DNA of 64,000 nt from Prevotella sp. P2-180 (GCF_002251435.1 NZ_NPJI01000110.1:1-64000); one strand, 5' to 3'; counted from the first letter of the stretch, positions 24,300 through 33,672 are shown. Numbers and translations are program-made. Notes: a model not told the origin generated them from the letters alone.

Positions 24300-26369
24300 A
24301 TGTACAACAACAATTCAAACAAGAAGCAGGGCACAGTGGTGTTCAAGCGTTTTGGACGCAAAGGATACTCACTGTTCTCGGTTCTTGGACGCGAGGTGCT
24401 CATCAGCGTTCTCAGCGTTGCCACACTTCAACATGCAAGCGCAGGAAGCGTGAGCATGAAACCTGTGTCGGCAGACACTATCGCAACCAAGACCGACCGC
24501 GAGATGACACTCAACGAAGTGAGCGTCACCGGCTCAAGGGCACCACTCACAAGAGCCCAAGCAGCGAGAATGGTAACTGTACTGGAACGCGCCGATATTC
24601 AAGCGGCTCCGGTACAAAGTGTTAACGATTTGCTGAAATACGCCGCAAGCGTAGATGTCAGACAGCGAGGGCCAATTGGCGCGCAAACCGACATTAGCAT
24701 CCGAGGCGGTAACTACGAGCAAATCACCATCCTACTCAACGGCATCAACATTTGCGACCCGCAAACCGGACACAATGCCTTCGATTTCCCAGTCGACATT
24801 AGCGAAATCGAACGCATAGAAGTGCTGGAAGGGCCAGCCGGAAGAGTCTACGGAACCTCTTCCCTTCTCGGTGCCATCAACATCGTCACACGTCCACATT
24901 CTTCCACCAGCGCATCCGCACATATCGAAGGCGGAAGCTACGGCTATCTCTCTGCCGGGGCAAGGGCAAACGTGGCATGCGGCAAGTGGAACAACCAGCT
25001 CTCGGGAAGCTACACCCGCTCCGATGGCTACTCACGCAACAAAAACGGCGGGCTCAACGCCGACTACAGCGGCGGGAAGGCTTTTTACCAGGGGTCTTAC
25101 GACGACACTGACATCTACGTCAACTGGCACGCGGGACTCTCGGCAAAGGGCTATGGCTCAAACACATTCTACGGAGCTAAATGGGACGACCAATATGAGC
25201 ACACACTCAAAACCTACACAGCCCTTCAGGCAGAGACCAAGCGCGGACGATTCCATCTAAAGCCATCAATATACTGGAATCACTCGGAAGACCGCTTCGA
25301 ACTCTTCCGCGACGCCCCAAACACCTATCCCTTCAATTATCACCGCACCGACATCTTCGGCGTCAACCTCAATGGTTATTTTGACTGGATTCTCGGACGA
25401 ACAGCCGTTGGAGCCGAACTGCGCAACGAAGACCTCTTGAGCGGCAACCTCGGCGAGCCTCTCGACAATCCTCACCACATCAGCGGCACCGACCGCTACT
25501 ACGACCACGGCATCAACCGCACCAACGTAAGCTTTGTGGTGGAACACAACATTTTGCTCCACCGCTTCACACTGTCGGCAGGATTGGTGGCTGTAAAAAA
25601 TTCATGGAACGGAATGAACATGAAGGTCTATCCGGGTGTTGACGCGAGCTATCGCATAGGCAACGCATGGAAAATCTTCGCTTCCTACAACACCTCGCTC
25701 CGAATGCCCTCAGTCACAGAACTTTACTACTCTGTGGGAGGACACGTGGCAGACAAGAATCTCAAGCCCGAAGAAGTGAGTGCAATAGAAGGAGGATTGA
25801 AATACTCCATCAATGGTGTCACCGCCCAGGCCAGTGTCTACCATAACAATTGGAAAAACATGATAGACTGGATTCGCTATACTTCCGATGGGGCAGACGC
25901 TCCATGGCAGTCGGTAAACTTCACAGAGGTGAAGGCTACCGGATTCGGCGCCCAACTGAACCTCAACTTCCGGCAGTTGCTCCCCACACAATCGTTGCTA
26001 AAGTCATGGAACACGTCATACAACTATCTGTTCCAGGAGAAAGACATAGCCGCTGACGTTCAAAGCAAGTATTCATTGGAATATCTTCGCCACAAGCTCG
26101 TATCCAACCTGCAGCTCAACCTCTGGAGCCGTCTCGACCTTGGAGTTAACTTCCGTTGGCAAGACCGCCGCGGCACTTTCACCGATTTCGACGGCGAGGT
26201 GAAGTCCTTCACCCCCTACTCCATCGTCGATGCCCGTCTTTCATGGACAGCCCCGAAGTATAAACTCTATCTCGAGGCCAACAACATTTTCGACAAGACC
26301 TACGTGGACTACGGCTGCGTACCGCAGCCCGGAACATGGTTCATTGCCGGAATGACGGTAGAACTTTGA
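24300..26369 (+). CDS. TonB-dependent receptor, BtuB-like
   Basis: 689 residues. The N-terminus (VVFKRFGRKGYSLFSVLG) with a late hydrophobic segment is the style of Bacteroidetes BtuB-like receptors. Plug motifs are LNEVSVTGSRAPLT, DISIRGGNYEQITILLNG and RIEVLEGPAGRVYGTSSLLG; a barrel follows and ends in WFIAGMTVEL. BtuB binds vitamin B12 and other corrinoids; no cobalamin riboswitch fits in the 100-bp leader and no btuFCD gene is adjacent, so the ligand is not proved. The gene ends 40 bp before the convergent membrane AraC regulator, with a heptamer-built hairpin between them. Confidence 0.83.
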   Translation: MYNNNSNKKQGTVVFKRFGRKGYSLFSVLGREVLISVLSVATLQHASAGSVSMKPVSADTIATKTDREMTLNEVSVTGSRAPLTRAQAARMVTVLERADIQAAPVQSVNDLLKYAASVDVRQRGPIGAQTDISIRGGNYEQITILLNGINICDPQTGHNAFDFPVDISEIERIEVLEGPAGRVYGTSSLLGAINIVTRPHSSTSASAHIEGGSYGYLSAGARANVACGKWNNQLSGSYTRSDGYSRNKNGGLNADYSGGKAFYQGSYDDTDIYVNWHAGLSAKGYGSNTFYGAKWDDQYEHTLKTYTALQAETKRGRFHLKPSIYWNHSEDRFELFRDAPNTYPFNYHRTDIFGVNLNGYFDWILGRTAVGAELRNEDLLSGNLGEPLDNPHHISGTDRYYDHGINRTNVSFVVEHNILLHRFTLSAGLVAVKNSWNGMNMKVYPGVDASYRIGNAWKIFASYNTSLRMPSVTELYYSVGGHVADKNLKPEEVSAIEGGLKYSINGVTAQASVYHNNWKNMIDWIRYTSDGADAPWQSVNFTEVKATGFGAQLNLNFRQLLPTQSLLKSWNTSYNYLFQEKDIAADVQSKYSLEYLRHKLVSNLQLNLWSRLDLGVNFRWQDRRGTFTDFDGEVKSFTPYSIVDARLSWTAPKYKLYLEANNIFDKTYVDYGCVPQPGTWFIAGMTVEL

Positions 26370-26370
26370 T

Positions 26371-26427
26371 AAATGAAGAATGAGGAATGAAGAATGAAGA
26401 ATCATTTTTCATTCTTCATTCTTCTTA
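26371..26427. repeat. Heptamer repeats in opposite orientation forming a convergent hairpin
   Basis: AATGAAG units (to about 26402) face ATTCTTC units (from about 26406), so the RNA of either strand can fold a 12-bp or longer hairpin with U-rich parts. It serves as the junction of two convergent genes, and the opposite gene's last codons (KKNEE) are themselves written in the repeat. Confidence 0.85.
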
Positions 26428-29400
26428 TACTGCGACGGTATCACCCCGTATTTATCCTTAAAGTACTTTGTGAAATAGCGGGGATTGTTGAATCCGACCT
26501 TATAGCTTATTTCGCTTATGGAGAGCTGACTCTTAAGAATGAGTTGCTCTGCATGACGAAGACGAATATCGCGAATAAACTCCGATGGAGTCTGACCAGT
26601 GATGGCAGTAAGACGTTTATATAAATGTACACGCGACATATTCAATGCCTCACTCATCGTCTCCACCGAGATGTCACTGTTCGACAGGTTTGACTCAACA
26701 TATTCCGTGGCCGAATTCACCAGACGCTGGTCAAGACTCACTATCTGCATATCGGAGATAGTGGGTCTTATAAACCCTTGTTTCTCTTCAGCCGGCTGAG
26801 TATTTTTCTCGTTCACATCCGACATTAGCGACTCTACCATCGAGAAAACTTCTTGTTGCTGTTCATATCTCTCCTCATTATCCTCACTGCTCATTAAGGA
26901 GTCGAGCTTTGAGAAAATATCATCAAACGAGTGACGCAGATTGTCGCTCATGTTATCGTAAGCGCTTGCAGCCTCACGCCTCTTGCGCTTCTCCGTCTCC
27001 GCCACCATCTTTATTTTTTCAAGGCGCAGTTTCTTCACCTCGCGTCGATGCAACATCCATAGCAACACACCCGCCAATATAATATATATAAGGTATGCCC
27101 ACCATGTTCTCCAGAACGGAGGGTTAATAACAATCTCCATGCAGCTTTCTTCAGCACCTATCTGGTTACAGTCGTCAAGCAGCTTCACAACCAGCTTGTA
27201 TGTCCCGGGAGCCAATCCTGCAAAGGATATGTTCGGATTGCCTATTTCGGTCTTCATCCATTTGTCGCTAAATCCCTCTAACCGGTAAACATACTGCGAG
27301 CGGTTGTTGATAAGTCCCTGGTCGGAAGCCATCTGTATGGTAAACATGTTCTCTTTGTAGCTCAGTGTCATGTGGCGTATCTCGTTGAGCGCCTCTGGCA
27401 ATATGACGCGACCGTTATATTTCTTGCCCACCTCAACCTGCTGGCCGTAAAGCATCAGTCCGCTAAACAACGGGCGGCCTACTACCTTTCGGCTACCCAA
27501 TTGGTCAGGCTTTATGATATTAAGGCCATTGGTGACACCAACAAGTATCTTCCCGTCGTGTGTCAGGAACGACGATCGCTGGTTGTAAGGTCCAGGCAGC
27601 AGTCCGTCGCGGTTGTTGTAGTTTCGTATATCCATCTGCCACTGTCCGTCGTCGTATTTGAGCAATATCAGCGACACACCATATTCAGTAGCCACCCAAA
27701 TATTTTTATTGTTGTCTTCTACCACTGAATACACCGCATTTCCAGCCAATCCGGTGGTTTGGTCCAACAGTGTCACTCTTCCAGTGGCATTGTCAAGTAC
27801 GTGAACTCCAGCTGCCGAGCAATACCATATCAGTCCGCGGCTGTCTGAAAACACCTGGGTATTCGACGAAGTCACCACGGTCATTCTCGTTGAGTCCTGG
27901 TCAAGTTTCATGTTCACCACCTTCCTTGTCTTCGGGTCAATAAGCGAGTAGTTGTTCGATGTTCCCACAACGATCCATCCCTCCGACGTCATCTGCATCG
28001 ACGACACATAATCGCTTGCAATTCTTGAATTTTTGCTGTTGTAAGTATCAACGGTTCCCGTTTCCGGGTTAATACACTGCACTCCCGCTCCCAGTGTGCC
28101 TATCCAGATATTTTTGTCGGGTGCTTCCACCACAGCCCACACGTTGTCGTCGCCAATGGTTCCTTTCCTCATTGCGGTAAATCGCCCGTTGGCATAGTGC
28201 AACAGGCCACCTCCGTAAGTTCCGAACCACAATGTTCCGTCGCTTGCGCAAAGACTTGCCACAAGAATGTTCGACGTAAGTCCGTCGGCAGCTGTGAAAT
28301 GTCGGCTCTCACCCGTAATAGGATTATATCGGTATATGCCCGACTCGTTTGTTCCGAGCCAGTAGTTGCCTTCCTTGTCCTCAGTCACAGTGTTCACGCT
28401 TCCGGTCTTCAGTTTGCTCACGTAAGTATTGCCAAACACCACCTGGTTCACACCCCCCATGTATGTACCAATCCACATCTGTCCACTACGGTCAAGGTAA
28501 AGACAAACCACGTTTATGTCAGAAAAGCTTGTTTCGTTATTTATATCTTTCTCGTATTGGTATATTCTCTTTTTTGCAAAGTCCAGGACAAACAATCCTG
28601 AATGGTTGGTACCAAGAAACATGTGTCCGTTTCTGTCTTCCATAGCCGACGTCACCATCTCCACCTTAGGCACATCAGCAAACCCGAGCTTTCTGAGCAG
28701 ATGGTTCACGCCATTATACCATTTTCTTGTTTTCTGCATATACACATAGCAGTCTCCATCCGTCATCACCCAGTAGTTTCTGTCATGGTCAATATATATA
28801 CTGTTGTTCACGACATCAGCCGTCTGTCTTTGCTTTACGTAGTTGCTCACCCAGACCACTTTTCCCTTGTCGCCGTCTAGAGCGGCAATCACTCCGTTTT
28901 TCAGTATCATCACCGTGTGTTTCCCGTAAGAGTCAAACGACGACAATCCGGAATTGGGTCCATACTTTGCGTCGTCCACTACAAAGCTCGACTTGATATT
29001 CTTGCTTGGATTGTAGTAGTAAAGCTTTCCTCCCCAAACCTTTATCCAGTAGTTCTTTCTTTTGTCTATATATACCTTTTCCACGGCACCTTCCGCTCCA
29101 GCCTTTTTCAGCCATGGCGAGAGGTTCTGCTCAAACTGCTCGGTCTTTGGGTCATATACACAGTATTTCAGTTCCTGCTGTACCCAAATTCTTCCGTCTA
29201 CATCCTCAAAAAGATTATCGACATAATCGCTGAGCAGCGCCGTACTGTCCTTTATGTTGGAATGGAACTCCCGGAAGCGGTATCCGTCATATCTGTTCAG
29301 TCCATACTGCGTACCAATCCACACAAAGCCTTTCGAGTCCTTAAGAATGCAGTTTACCTGTGAGTTTGACAGTCCGTTTCTGGTGTCAAGTCGTCTGAAT

Positions 29401-29495
29401 TTCAGGTCAGGCTTATCCGCATTGGCATATATTGAAGCCATCATGAGCAGCAATGCCAATATCAGCCTGTATGAGTTATGTTTGCTGTAGTACAT
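26409..29495 (-). CDS. Membrane-spanning AraC regulator with two-component-type beta-propeller sensor, but no kinase or receiver
   Basis: 1028 residues. Signal peptide (to about 27); a periplasmic two-propeller sensor of reg_prop repeats (DSKGFVWIGTQYGLNRYDG, DRSGQMWIGTYMGGV and more, to about 700); a Y_Y_Y domain (about 715-790); one membrane helix (WWAYLIYIILAGVLLWML, about 800); a charged coiled-coil linker; and an AraC HTH (MSRVHLYKRLTAITGQTPSE, about 925-1024). Hybrid two-component systems of Bacteroidetes share this sensor, but the histidine kinase, ATPase and receiver domains expected between membrane helix and HTH are missing: only about 110 residues lie there. It therefore looks like a one-component, SusR-style membrane regulator. 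Transcribed with the lacI-type gene 38 bp upstream. Confidence 0.88.
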   Translation of the reverse strand: MYYSKHNSYRLILALLLMMASIYANADKPDLKFRRLDTRNGLSNSQVNCILKDSKGFVWIGTQYGLNRYDGYRFREFHSNIKDSTALLSDYVDNLFEDVDGRIWVQQELKYCVYDPKTEQFEQNLSPWLKKAGAEGAVEKVYIDKRKNYWIKVWGGKLYYYNPSKNIKSSFVVDDAKYGPNSGLSSFDSYGKHTVMILKNGVIAALDGDKGKVVWVSNYVKQRQTADVVNNSIYIDHDRNYWVMTDGDCYVYMQKTRKWYNGVNHLLRKLGFADVPKVEMVTSAMEDRNGHMFLGTNHSGLFVLDFAKKRIYQYEKDINNETSFSDINVVCLYLDRSGQMWIGTYMGGVNQVVFGNTYVSKLKTGSVNTVTEDKEGNYWLGTNESGIYRYNPITGESRHFTAADGLTSNILVASLCASDGTLWFGTYGGGLLHYANGRFTAMRKGTIGDDNVWAVVEAPDKNIWIGTLGAGVQCINPETGTVDTYNSKNSRIASDYVSSMQMTSEGWIVVGTSNNYSLIDPKTRKVVNMKLDQDSTRMTVVTSSNTQVFSDSRGLIWYCSAAGVHVLDNATGRVTLLDQTTGLAGNAVYSVVEDNNKNIWVATEYGVSLILLKYDDGQWQMDIRNYNNRDGLLPGPYNQRSSFLTHDGKILVGVTNGLNIIKPDQLGSRKVVGRPLFSGLMLYGQQVEVGKKYNGRVILPEALNEIRHMTLSYKENMFTIQMASDQGLINNRSQYVYRLEGFSDKWMKTEIGNPNISFAGLAPGTYKLVVKLLDDCNQIGAEESCMEIVINPPFWRTWWAYLIYIILAGVLLWMLHRREVKKLRLEKIKMVAETEKRKRREAASAYDNMSDNLRHSFDDIFSKLDSLMSSEDNEERYEQQQEVFSMVESLMSDVNEKNTQPAEEKQGFIRPTISDMQIVSLDQRLVNSATEYVESNLSNSDISVETMSEALNMSRVHLYKRLTAITGQTPSEFIRDIRLRHAEQLILKSQLSISEISYKVGFNNPRYFTKYFKDKYGVIPSQYKKNEE

Positions 29496-29533
29496 TTTAA
29501 GTTGAATGTTAGTTGTGTTATTATATAAATGTT

Positions 29534-30556
29534 CTATTGTCGCTTAGCCGAAGTCTCTCTGATAACGAGTTTCTGCGGTACTATCACCTTTCTCACCTTT
29601 GTGTCTCCGTCGATGGCCTTCAACAACAGTCGGCACGACTCTCGCCCCATGTCTCTCGACCTGTCGGCAATCACGCTCATTCTCGGTGTCACATATTCCG
29701 TGTGCACATCGTCAGAGAAGCCAATCAGCGCCACGTCGTCAGGTATTTTCAGTTTCAGCTGCCTAATGGCTGCGTAAGCCGCAAATGTGATTATGTCGTT
29801 GAAGGCAAGAATGGCATCGGGTCTGTCGTCGCGGCTCAAGAGCTTCAGGGTGTTTTCCAATGCCGTGTTGTAGTCTATCTTGTCACACACCACAACTTCC
29901 CTGTCTATTGGTATGCGGTGTTCCCTTAACGCCTCAAGATATCCATGCTTTCTGCGTTTCACCATGTCGATATGGTTTGGTCCGCCAATAAAAGCGATAC
30001 GTCGGCTTCCGGTCTTTATCAGGTGGTCGGTGGCCCGTTGCGCCGCTTCGTCGCCGTTTGCGGTCACTGTCGAGAACTTGTCGGTCATGCAAGTACGTCC
30101 GAAAAACACGAGCGGAATGCCCATATCGGCAATTTCCTCAAAGTGAGAGTAGTCGGTGGTGTTTTGCGCAAGACAGGCAATGATGCCCTCCACATGCATG
30201 TCGATAAACGTGTCAACAGCCTTTGCCTCCAGGAGACAGTCTTCATGGCTGTTGGCACTGATGATGGAATATCCCGACTTTGACGCCTCCTCCTCTATGC
30301 CGTCAAGCACGGCAGAATAGAAGTGGGTCACCAGATTAGGCACCACCACGCCAATAATTCTCGGAGCCTCCCTTCTGAGGCTTCGGGCGAAAGGATTAGG
30401 CCTGTAGTTCAGCTCCTTGGCAAGTGCCTTCACCCTCTCCTGCATCTCCCGTCCTATCTCCGGGCTGTTGCGCAGGGCTCGGCTTACGGTTGCTATGCTC
30501 ACACCAAGTCGTGCAGCCAAATCCTTCAACGATGTTCTATGTTTCGTGTTGTTCAT
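29534..30556 (-). CDS. LacI-family transcription regulator
   Basis: 340 residues. N-terminal HTH (SLKDLAARLGVSIATVSRAL) with hinge helix NPFARSLRR, then a periplasmic-binding-like sensor (RIIGVVVPNLVTHFYSAVL to IGFSDDVHTEYVTPRMS). Such repressors bind sugars or phosphosugars. A near-perfect LacI-type operator at 30629-30642 overlaps its own promoter, indicating autoregulation. It is cotranscribed with the membrane AraC regulator downstream. Target genes are not identified within the window. Confidence 0.92.
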   Translation of the reverse strand: MNNTKHRTSLKDLAARLGVSIATVSRALRNSPEIGREMQERVKALAKELNYRPNPFARSLRREAPRIIGVVVPNLVTHFYSAVLDGIEEEASKSGYSIISANSHEDCLLEAKAVDTFIDMHVEGIIACLAQNTTDYSHFEEIADMGIPLVFFGRTCMTDKFSTVTANGDEAAQRATDHLIKTGSRRIAFIGGPNHIDMVKRRKHGYLEALREHRIPIDREVVVCDKIDYNTALENTLKLLSRDDRPDAILAFNDIITFAAYAAIRQLKLKIPDDVALIGFSDDVHTEYVTPRMSVIADRSRDMGRESCRLLLKAIDGDTKVRKVIVPQKLVIRETSAKRQ

Positions 30557-30602
30557 TTCTCGTTAGGAGTCTTTTTTTTTAGGTTTTTGACCTTTTCGAC
30601 TG

Positions 30603-30610
30603 CAAATATA
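30603..30610 (-). promoter_or_regulatory. -7 box TATATTTG for the LacI-type gene
   Basis: TAnnTTTG match on the minus strand 47 bp before the start; the LacI-type operator at 30629-30642 covers the expected -33 position. Confidence 0.55.
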
Positions 30611-30628
30611 CGGCGATTTGTCGAAAAA

Positions 30629-30642
30629 TGCAAACGTTTACG
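30629..30642. promoter_or_regulatory. LacI/GalR-family operator
   Basis: TGCAAACGTTTACG matches the family consensus TGnAAACGnTTnCA in all but the last base. It lies in the -33 region of the lacI-type gene itself and 44 bp from the -7 box of the opposite transcript. Confidence 0.7.
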
Positions 30643-30685
30643 TTATTTTTTTCCAAAAAAGTAGTGGATTTTAATAAAAAAGGTG

Positions 30686-30693
30686 TAACTTTG
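30686..30693 (+). promoter_or_regulatory. -7 box TAACTTTG ahead of the panE leader
   Basis: TAnnTTTG match; start of transcription expected near 30700, about 107 bp before the panE start codon. Confidence 0.5.
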
Positions 30694-30758
30694 CACCAAA
30701 TTTTTGAAATTGAGTAATGAATAGTTGATAATAAGTTAGTTAGAAAACGTTACTGGTA

Positions 30759-30788
30759 AGGGCTGTCGTGAGACAGCCCTACTTTTTT
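30759..30788 (+). terminator. Hairpin plus T-run inside the panE leader (attenuator candidate)
   Basis: A perfect 9-bp stem AGGGCTGTC/GACAGCCCT with loop GTGA is followed by ACTTTTTT. It sits between the -7 box at 30686 and the panE start at 30807, so it would stop most transcripts after about 85 bases unless relieved. Confidence 0.7.
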
Positions 30789-30806
30789 AAAACAAGCAAG
30801 CAAATT

Positions 30807-31727
30807 ATGAAATATGCAATAATTGGAACAGGGGCTATAGGAGGTTTCTATGGCGCCCGACTCGACAAGGCGGGATTCGAGGTCCACTTCCTGCTTCACA
30901 CCGACTACCAATACGTAGTCGACCACGGGCTCACCATCGACTCGTGCGACGGAAACTTCACACTTCCCTCGCCTAAAGTGTATGACTCCACCTCAGAGAT
31001 GCCACAATGCGACGTGGTCATCGTGGCCCTGAAGACCACCCAAAACCATCTTTTGCCCTCACTCCTTCCGCCGCTTCTCAAGCCCGACACCATCATCCTG
31101 CTCATACAAAACGGCATCGGTGTTGAAGCCGACGTCCAGCAGCTATTCCCCTCGCAGCCAATAGCAGCGGGCATGGCGTTCATCTGTTCCGCAAAAGCAG
31201 GACCTGGACATATCAACCACCAGTTCTACGGCAACATCAACATTGGCAACTACAGTTGCCACAACCCTCAACGCTACGGGCAGATGCTCGCCGACTTCCG
31301 TGCCGCAGGCATAGGAGCCGCCGACGTGGAGTATCTTGAGGCACGATGGAAGAAGGCCGTGTGGAACATGCCGTTCAACGGAATGACCGTGGCTCTCAAC
31401 ACCACCACCAACCGCCTGCTCTCCTGCGAGTCCACTCATCGCCTCATCTACGACCAGATGCTTGAGGTCATAGGAGCCGCACAGGCATTAGGCGTGAAAA
31501 ACCTCGACACTCGATTTGCCGACAAGATGATAGCCAACACCATAAAGATGCCGCCCTACTCTCCAAGCATGAAGCTCGATTTCGATTTTCATCGGCCCAT
31601 GGAGATAAACTATCTCTACACCCGACCTATAGCAGAAGCTCGCGCAGCAGGCTTCGCCATGCCCAAACTCGAAATGCTCGAAGCAGAGTTGAAATTCATC
31701 ACTTTATCATCTTCAACGCCATCTTGA
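30807..31727 (+). CDS. panE: 2-dehydropantoate 2-reductase
   Basis: 306 residues from ATG 30807 (the frame opens earlier, inside the leader hairpin). An NADPH-binding motif [14 protein letters not shown] opens the protein; a Lys in [14 protein letters not shown] (about residue 180) is the expected catalytic lysine, and the C-terminal helical domain has the usual conserved [12 protein letters not shown]. The enzyme reduces ketopantoate to pantoate for coenzyme A synthesis. Its last 29 bases overlap the 3' end of ruvA on the other strand. Related ketoacid reductases in this family cannot be fully excluded. Confidence 0.87.
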   Translation: MKYAIIGTGAIGGFYGARLDKAGFEVHFLLHTDYQYVVDHGLTIDSCDGNFTLPSPKVYDSTSEMPQCDVVIVALKTTQNHLLPSLLPPLLKPDTIILLIQNGIGVEADVQQLFPSQPIAAGMAFICSAKAGPGHINHQFYGNINIGNYSCHNPQRYGQMLADFRAAGIGAADVEYLEARWKKAVWNMPFNGMTVALNTTTNRLLSCESTHRLIYDQMLEVIGAAQALGVKNLDTRFADKMIANTIKMPPYSPSMKLDFDFHRPMEINYLYTRPIAEARAAGFAMPKLEMLEAELKFITLSSSTPS

Positions 31728-32301
31728 TCACCTGCTCCACAGCAGCAGTGGGATTGTCCTTCAATATCTGCATCACCACCTTCTGCGACGGAGCAGGCGA
31801 GAAGCCAAGCATCGTAAGTGCGCTCACTGCCTCCTCCTTCACCTTGTTGTCCACTGGGTTTTCCATAGATCCTCCGGCAGGTATCTCCTCGGCAATACCC
31901 AACGACACAATCTTGTCGCGCAAGTCAACAATAATGCGCTGAGCCGTTTTCAGCCCGATACCTTTTATCGTCTTTATCATGCGTTCGTTGCCCGTGGAGA
32001 TACTGTTACACAGCTCTGCGGGACTCATCGACGAGAGCACCATACGTGCAGTGTTTGGCCCCACCCCCGACACTGTGATTAGTAGCAGAAACATTTCACG
32101 CTCCTTCTTTGACGCAAAACCAAACAACACATGAGCGTCCTCCCTAATCGACTCATACACATAGAGTTTTACATCCTTTTTACCCTGAATGGCAGAATAG
32201 CAGTTGAGCGATATGTTCATCGCATAGCCTACTCCAGCAGCCTCCACCACCGCCATGGCCGGAGTAAGTTCAGACAGTTCACCTTTTATATAATCAATCA
32301 T
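31699..32301 (-). CDS. ruvA: Holliday junction branch-migration protein RuvA
   Basis: 200 residues with the three-domain RuvA plan: N-terminal OB fold ([20 protein letters not shown]), two helix-hairpin-helix motifs ([17 protein letters not shown] and [16 protein letters not shown], about residues 75-130), a flexible linker ([11 protein letters not shown]) and the C-terminal RuvB-binding domain ([18 protein letters not shown]). It forms tetramers on four-way junctions and recruits RuvB. RuvB is not adjacent, which is normal in Bacteroidetes. Confidence 0.95.
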   Translation of the reverse strand: MIDYIKGELSELTPAMAVVEAAGVGYAMNISLNCYSAIQGKKDVKLYVYESIREDAHVLFGFASKKEREMFLLLITVSGVGPNTARMVLSSMSPAELCNSISTGNERMIKTIKGIGLKTAQRIIVDLRDKIVSLGIAEEIPAGGSMENPVDNKVKEEAVSALTMLGFSPAPSQKVVMQILKDNPTAAVEQVIKMALKMIK

Positions 32302-32475
32302 ATTATTATATTTATTAGTTGACGAGTTGACTCGTCAACTAAGATTCTTCATATATAAAGACGTTTTTACTTACAGATTATTGTATTTTGGTTCAATAAA
32401 AATATCAATTCAACAAAACTCCAACATTTTATTATTTTTTTCTTCCAAAATGACACATATTTCACGGAAAAAGAG

Positions 32476-32483
32476 TAATTTTG
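32476..32483 (+). promoter_or_regulatory. -7 box TAATTTTG for ddh
   Basis: TAnnTTTG match 42 bp before the ATG at 32525. It lies inside the longer open frame that starts at 32327, so the shorter start is preferred. Confidence 0.55.
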
Positions 32484-32524
32484 CAACCGAATTAAAGCAA
32501 TATAATCAAACAACGATAAAAGAA

Positions 32525-33424
32525 ATGAAAAAAATCAGAGCAGCCGTAGTAGGATACGGCAACATCGGAAAATACACCGTACAGGCTCTCGAAGCAGCAG
32601 GCGACTTTGAAATCGCCGGCATCGTAAGACGTAATGGTGCCGAAAACAAACCCGCAGAACTGGCACAGTATGAAGTGGTGAAAAACATCCGCGAACTTAA
32701 GGATGTCGACGTGGCTATCTTGGCAGCGCCCACACGCTCATGCCCAGACTTTGCCAAAGACATTCTGCCACTGGGCATCAACACCGTCGACAGCTTCGAC
32801 ATCCACACAAGCATCCTCGACTACCGTCGCGAACTCATGCCTATAAACAAGGCTACTAACACCGTATCGGTCATTGCTGCCGGTTGGGACCCGGGATCCG
32901 ACTCCATCGTGCGCACACTCATGCAGAGTCTTGCTCCTAAGGGACTGAGCTACACCAACTTCGGTCCGGGCATGTCGATGGGTCACTCCGTTTGCGTTCG
33001 CTCAAAGGAAGGTGTGAAAAACGCCCTCTCTATGACAATTCCTCTCGGCCAGGGAATCCATCGCCGCATGGTATACGTTGAGCTCGAAGAAGGCTACACT
33101 CTCGAAGAGGTAACAAAGGCCATAAAGGCAGACCCATACTTCGCCAACGACGAGACACACGTGTTCCAGGTAGCCTCGGTTGACGATGTCCGCGACATGG
33201 GCCATGGCGTAAACCTCGTGCGCAAGGGTGTCAGCGGCCAGACCCAGAACCAGCGTCTGGAGTTCAACATGAGCATCAACAATCCCGCCCTCACCGGTCA
33301 GGTGCTCGTCAACGTAGCCCGTGCCTCAATGCGCCAGCAACCCGGCTGCTACACCATGATCGAGATTCCTGTTGTAGACATGCTCGAAGGCGACCGCGAA
33401 GACCTCATATCACACCTTGTATAA
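32525..33424 (+). CDS. ddh: meso-diaminopimelate D-dehydrogenase
   Basis: 299 residues from ATG 32525. The NADPH motif VVGYGNIGKYTVQAL opens the protein, followed by CxPD-like ILAAPTRSCPDFAKD, DSFDIH and AAGWDPGSDSIVRTL, the marks of Ddh. The enzyme makes meso-diaminopimelate from tetrahydrodipicolinate in one NADPH-dependent step, giving lysine and the peptidoglycan cross-linking residue; it is common in Bacteroidetes. An upstream frame extension of 66 codons is rejected because it spans the promoter box. Confidence 0.93.
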   Translation: MKKIRAAVVGYGNIGKYTVQALEAAGDFEIAGIVRRNGAENKPAELAQYEVVKNIRELKDVDVAILAAPTRSCPDFAKDILPLGINTVDSFDIHTSILDYRRELMPINKATNTVSVIAAGWDPGSDSIVRTLMQSLAPKGLSYTNFGPGMSMGHSVCVRSKEGVKNALSMTIPLGQGIHRRMVYVELEEGYTLEEVTKAIKADPYFANDETHVFQVASVDDVRDMGHGVNLVRKGVSGQTQNQRLEFNMSINNPALTGQVLVNVARASMRQQPGCYTMIEIPVVDMLEGDREDLISHLV

Positions 33425-33465
33425 AAGACACACCACACACAAAAACAATATCATAAAACCACGAC

Positions 33466-33510
33466 AAAGGGGAGTTAAAAGGCACAATGCCGAATAACTT
33501 CCCCTTTTTT
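33466..33510 (+). terminator. Terminator after ddh
   Basis: AAAGGGGAGTTA pairs with TAACTTCCCCTTT (one bulge), with an inner GGCA/TGCC hairpin and a terminal T6, 42 bp after the ddh stop. Confidence 0.85.
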
Positions 33511-33549
33511 ATGTTTGGCAGCGAAGAGGTTCTGCCAAAGTCGAGTCAT

Positions 33550-33672
33550 TTAGAAGTACACATTGGCACCCATACAGCTCGTCACTCCGAGCGTGGTAGC
33601 TATTGCCGACAGTGCGGCCACAATCAGCTGAAGAATCAGCTTCCAAGTATTCGTTTTATTAGTTGTACTCAT
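33550..33672 (-). CDS. Smalltalk-type tiny membrane peptide
   Basis: 40 residues starting MSTTNKTNTWKLILQLIVAA, with a single hydrophobic helix and a Cys in VTSCMGANVYF. This fits the Bacteroidetes smalltalk protein family: very short conserved peptides usually encoded beside HU-like genes and endolysin-like genes. The HU-like gene lies 185 bp upstream on the same strand. The role of the family is unknown. The possible lipobox-like VTSC is C-terminal, so it is unlikely to be a lipoprotein signal. Confidence 0.8.
   Translation of the reverse strand: MSTTNKTNTWKLILQLIVAALSAIATTLGVTSCMGANVYF

Noticed and set aside
26409..29495. Hybrid two-component histidine kinase
   Set aside because: The sensor half fits, but neither HisKA, HATPase nor receiver motifs exist between the membrane helix and the AraC domain.
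32327..32524. N-terminal extension of diaminopimelate dehydrogenase
   Set aside because: It precedes the normal NADPH-binding start of the enzyme and spans the promoter box at 32476-32483.
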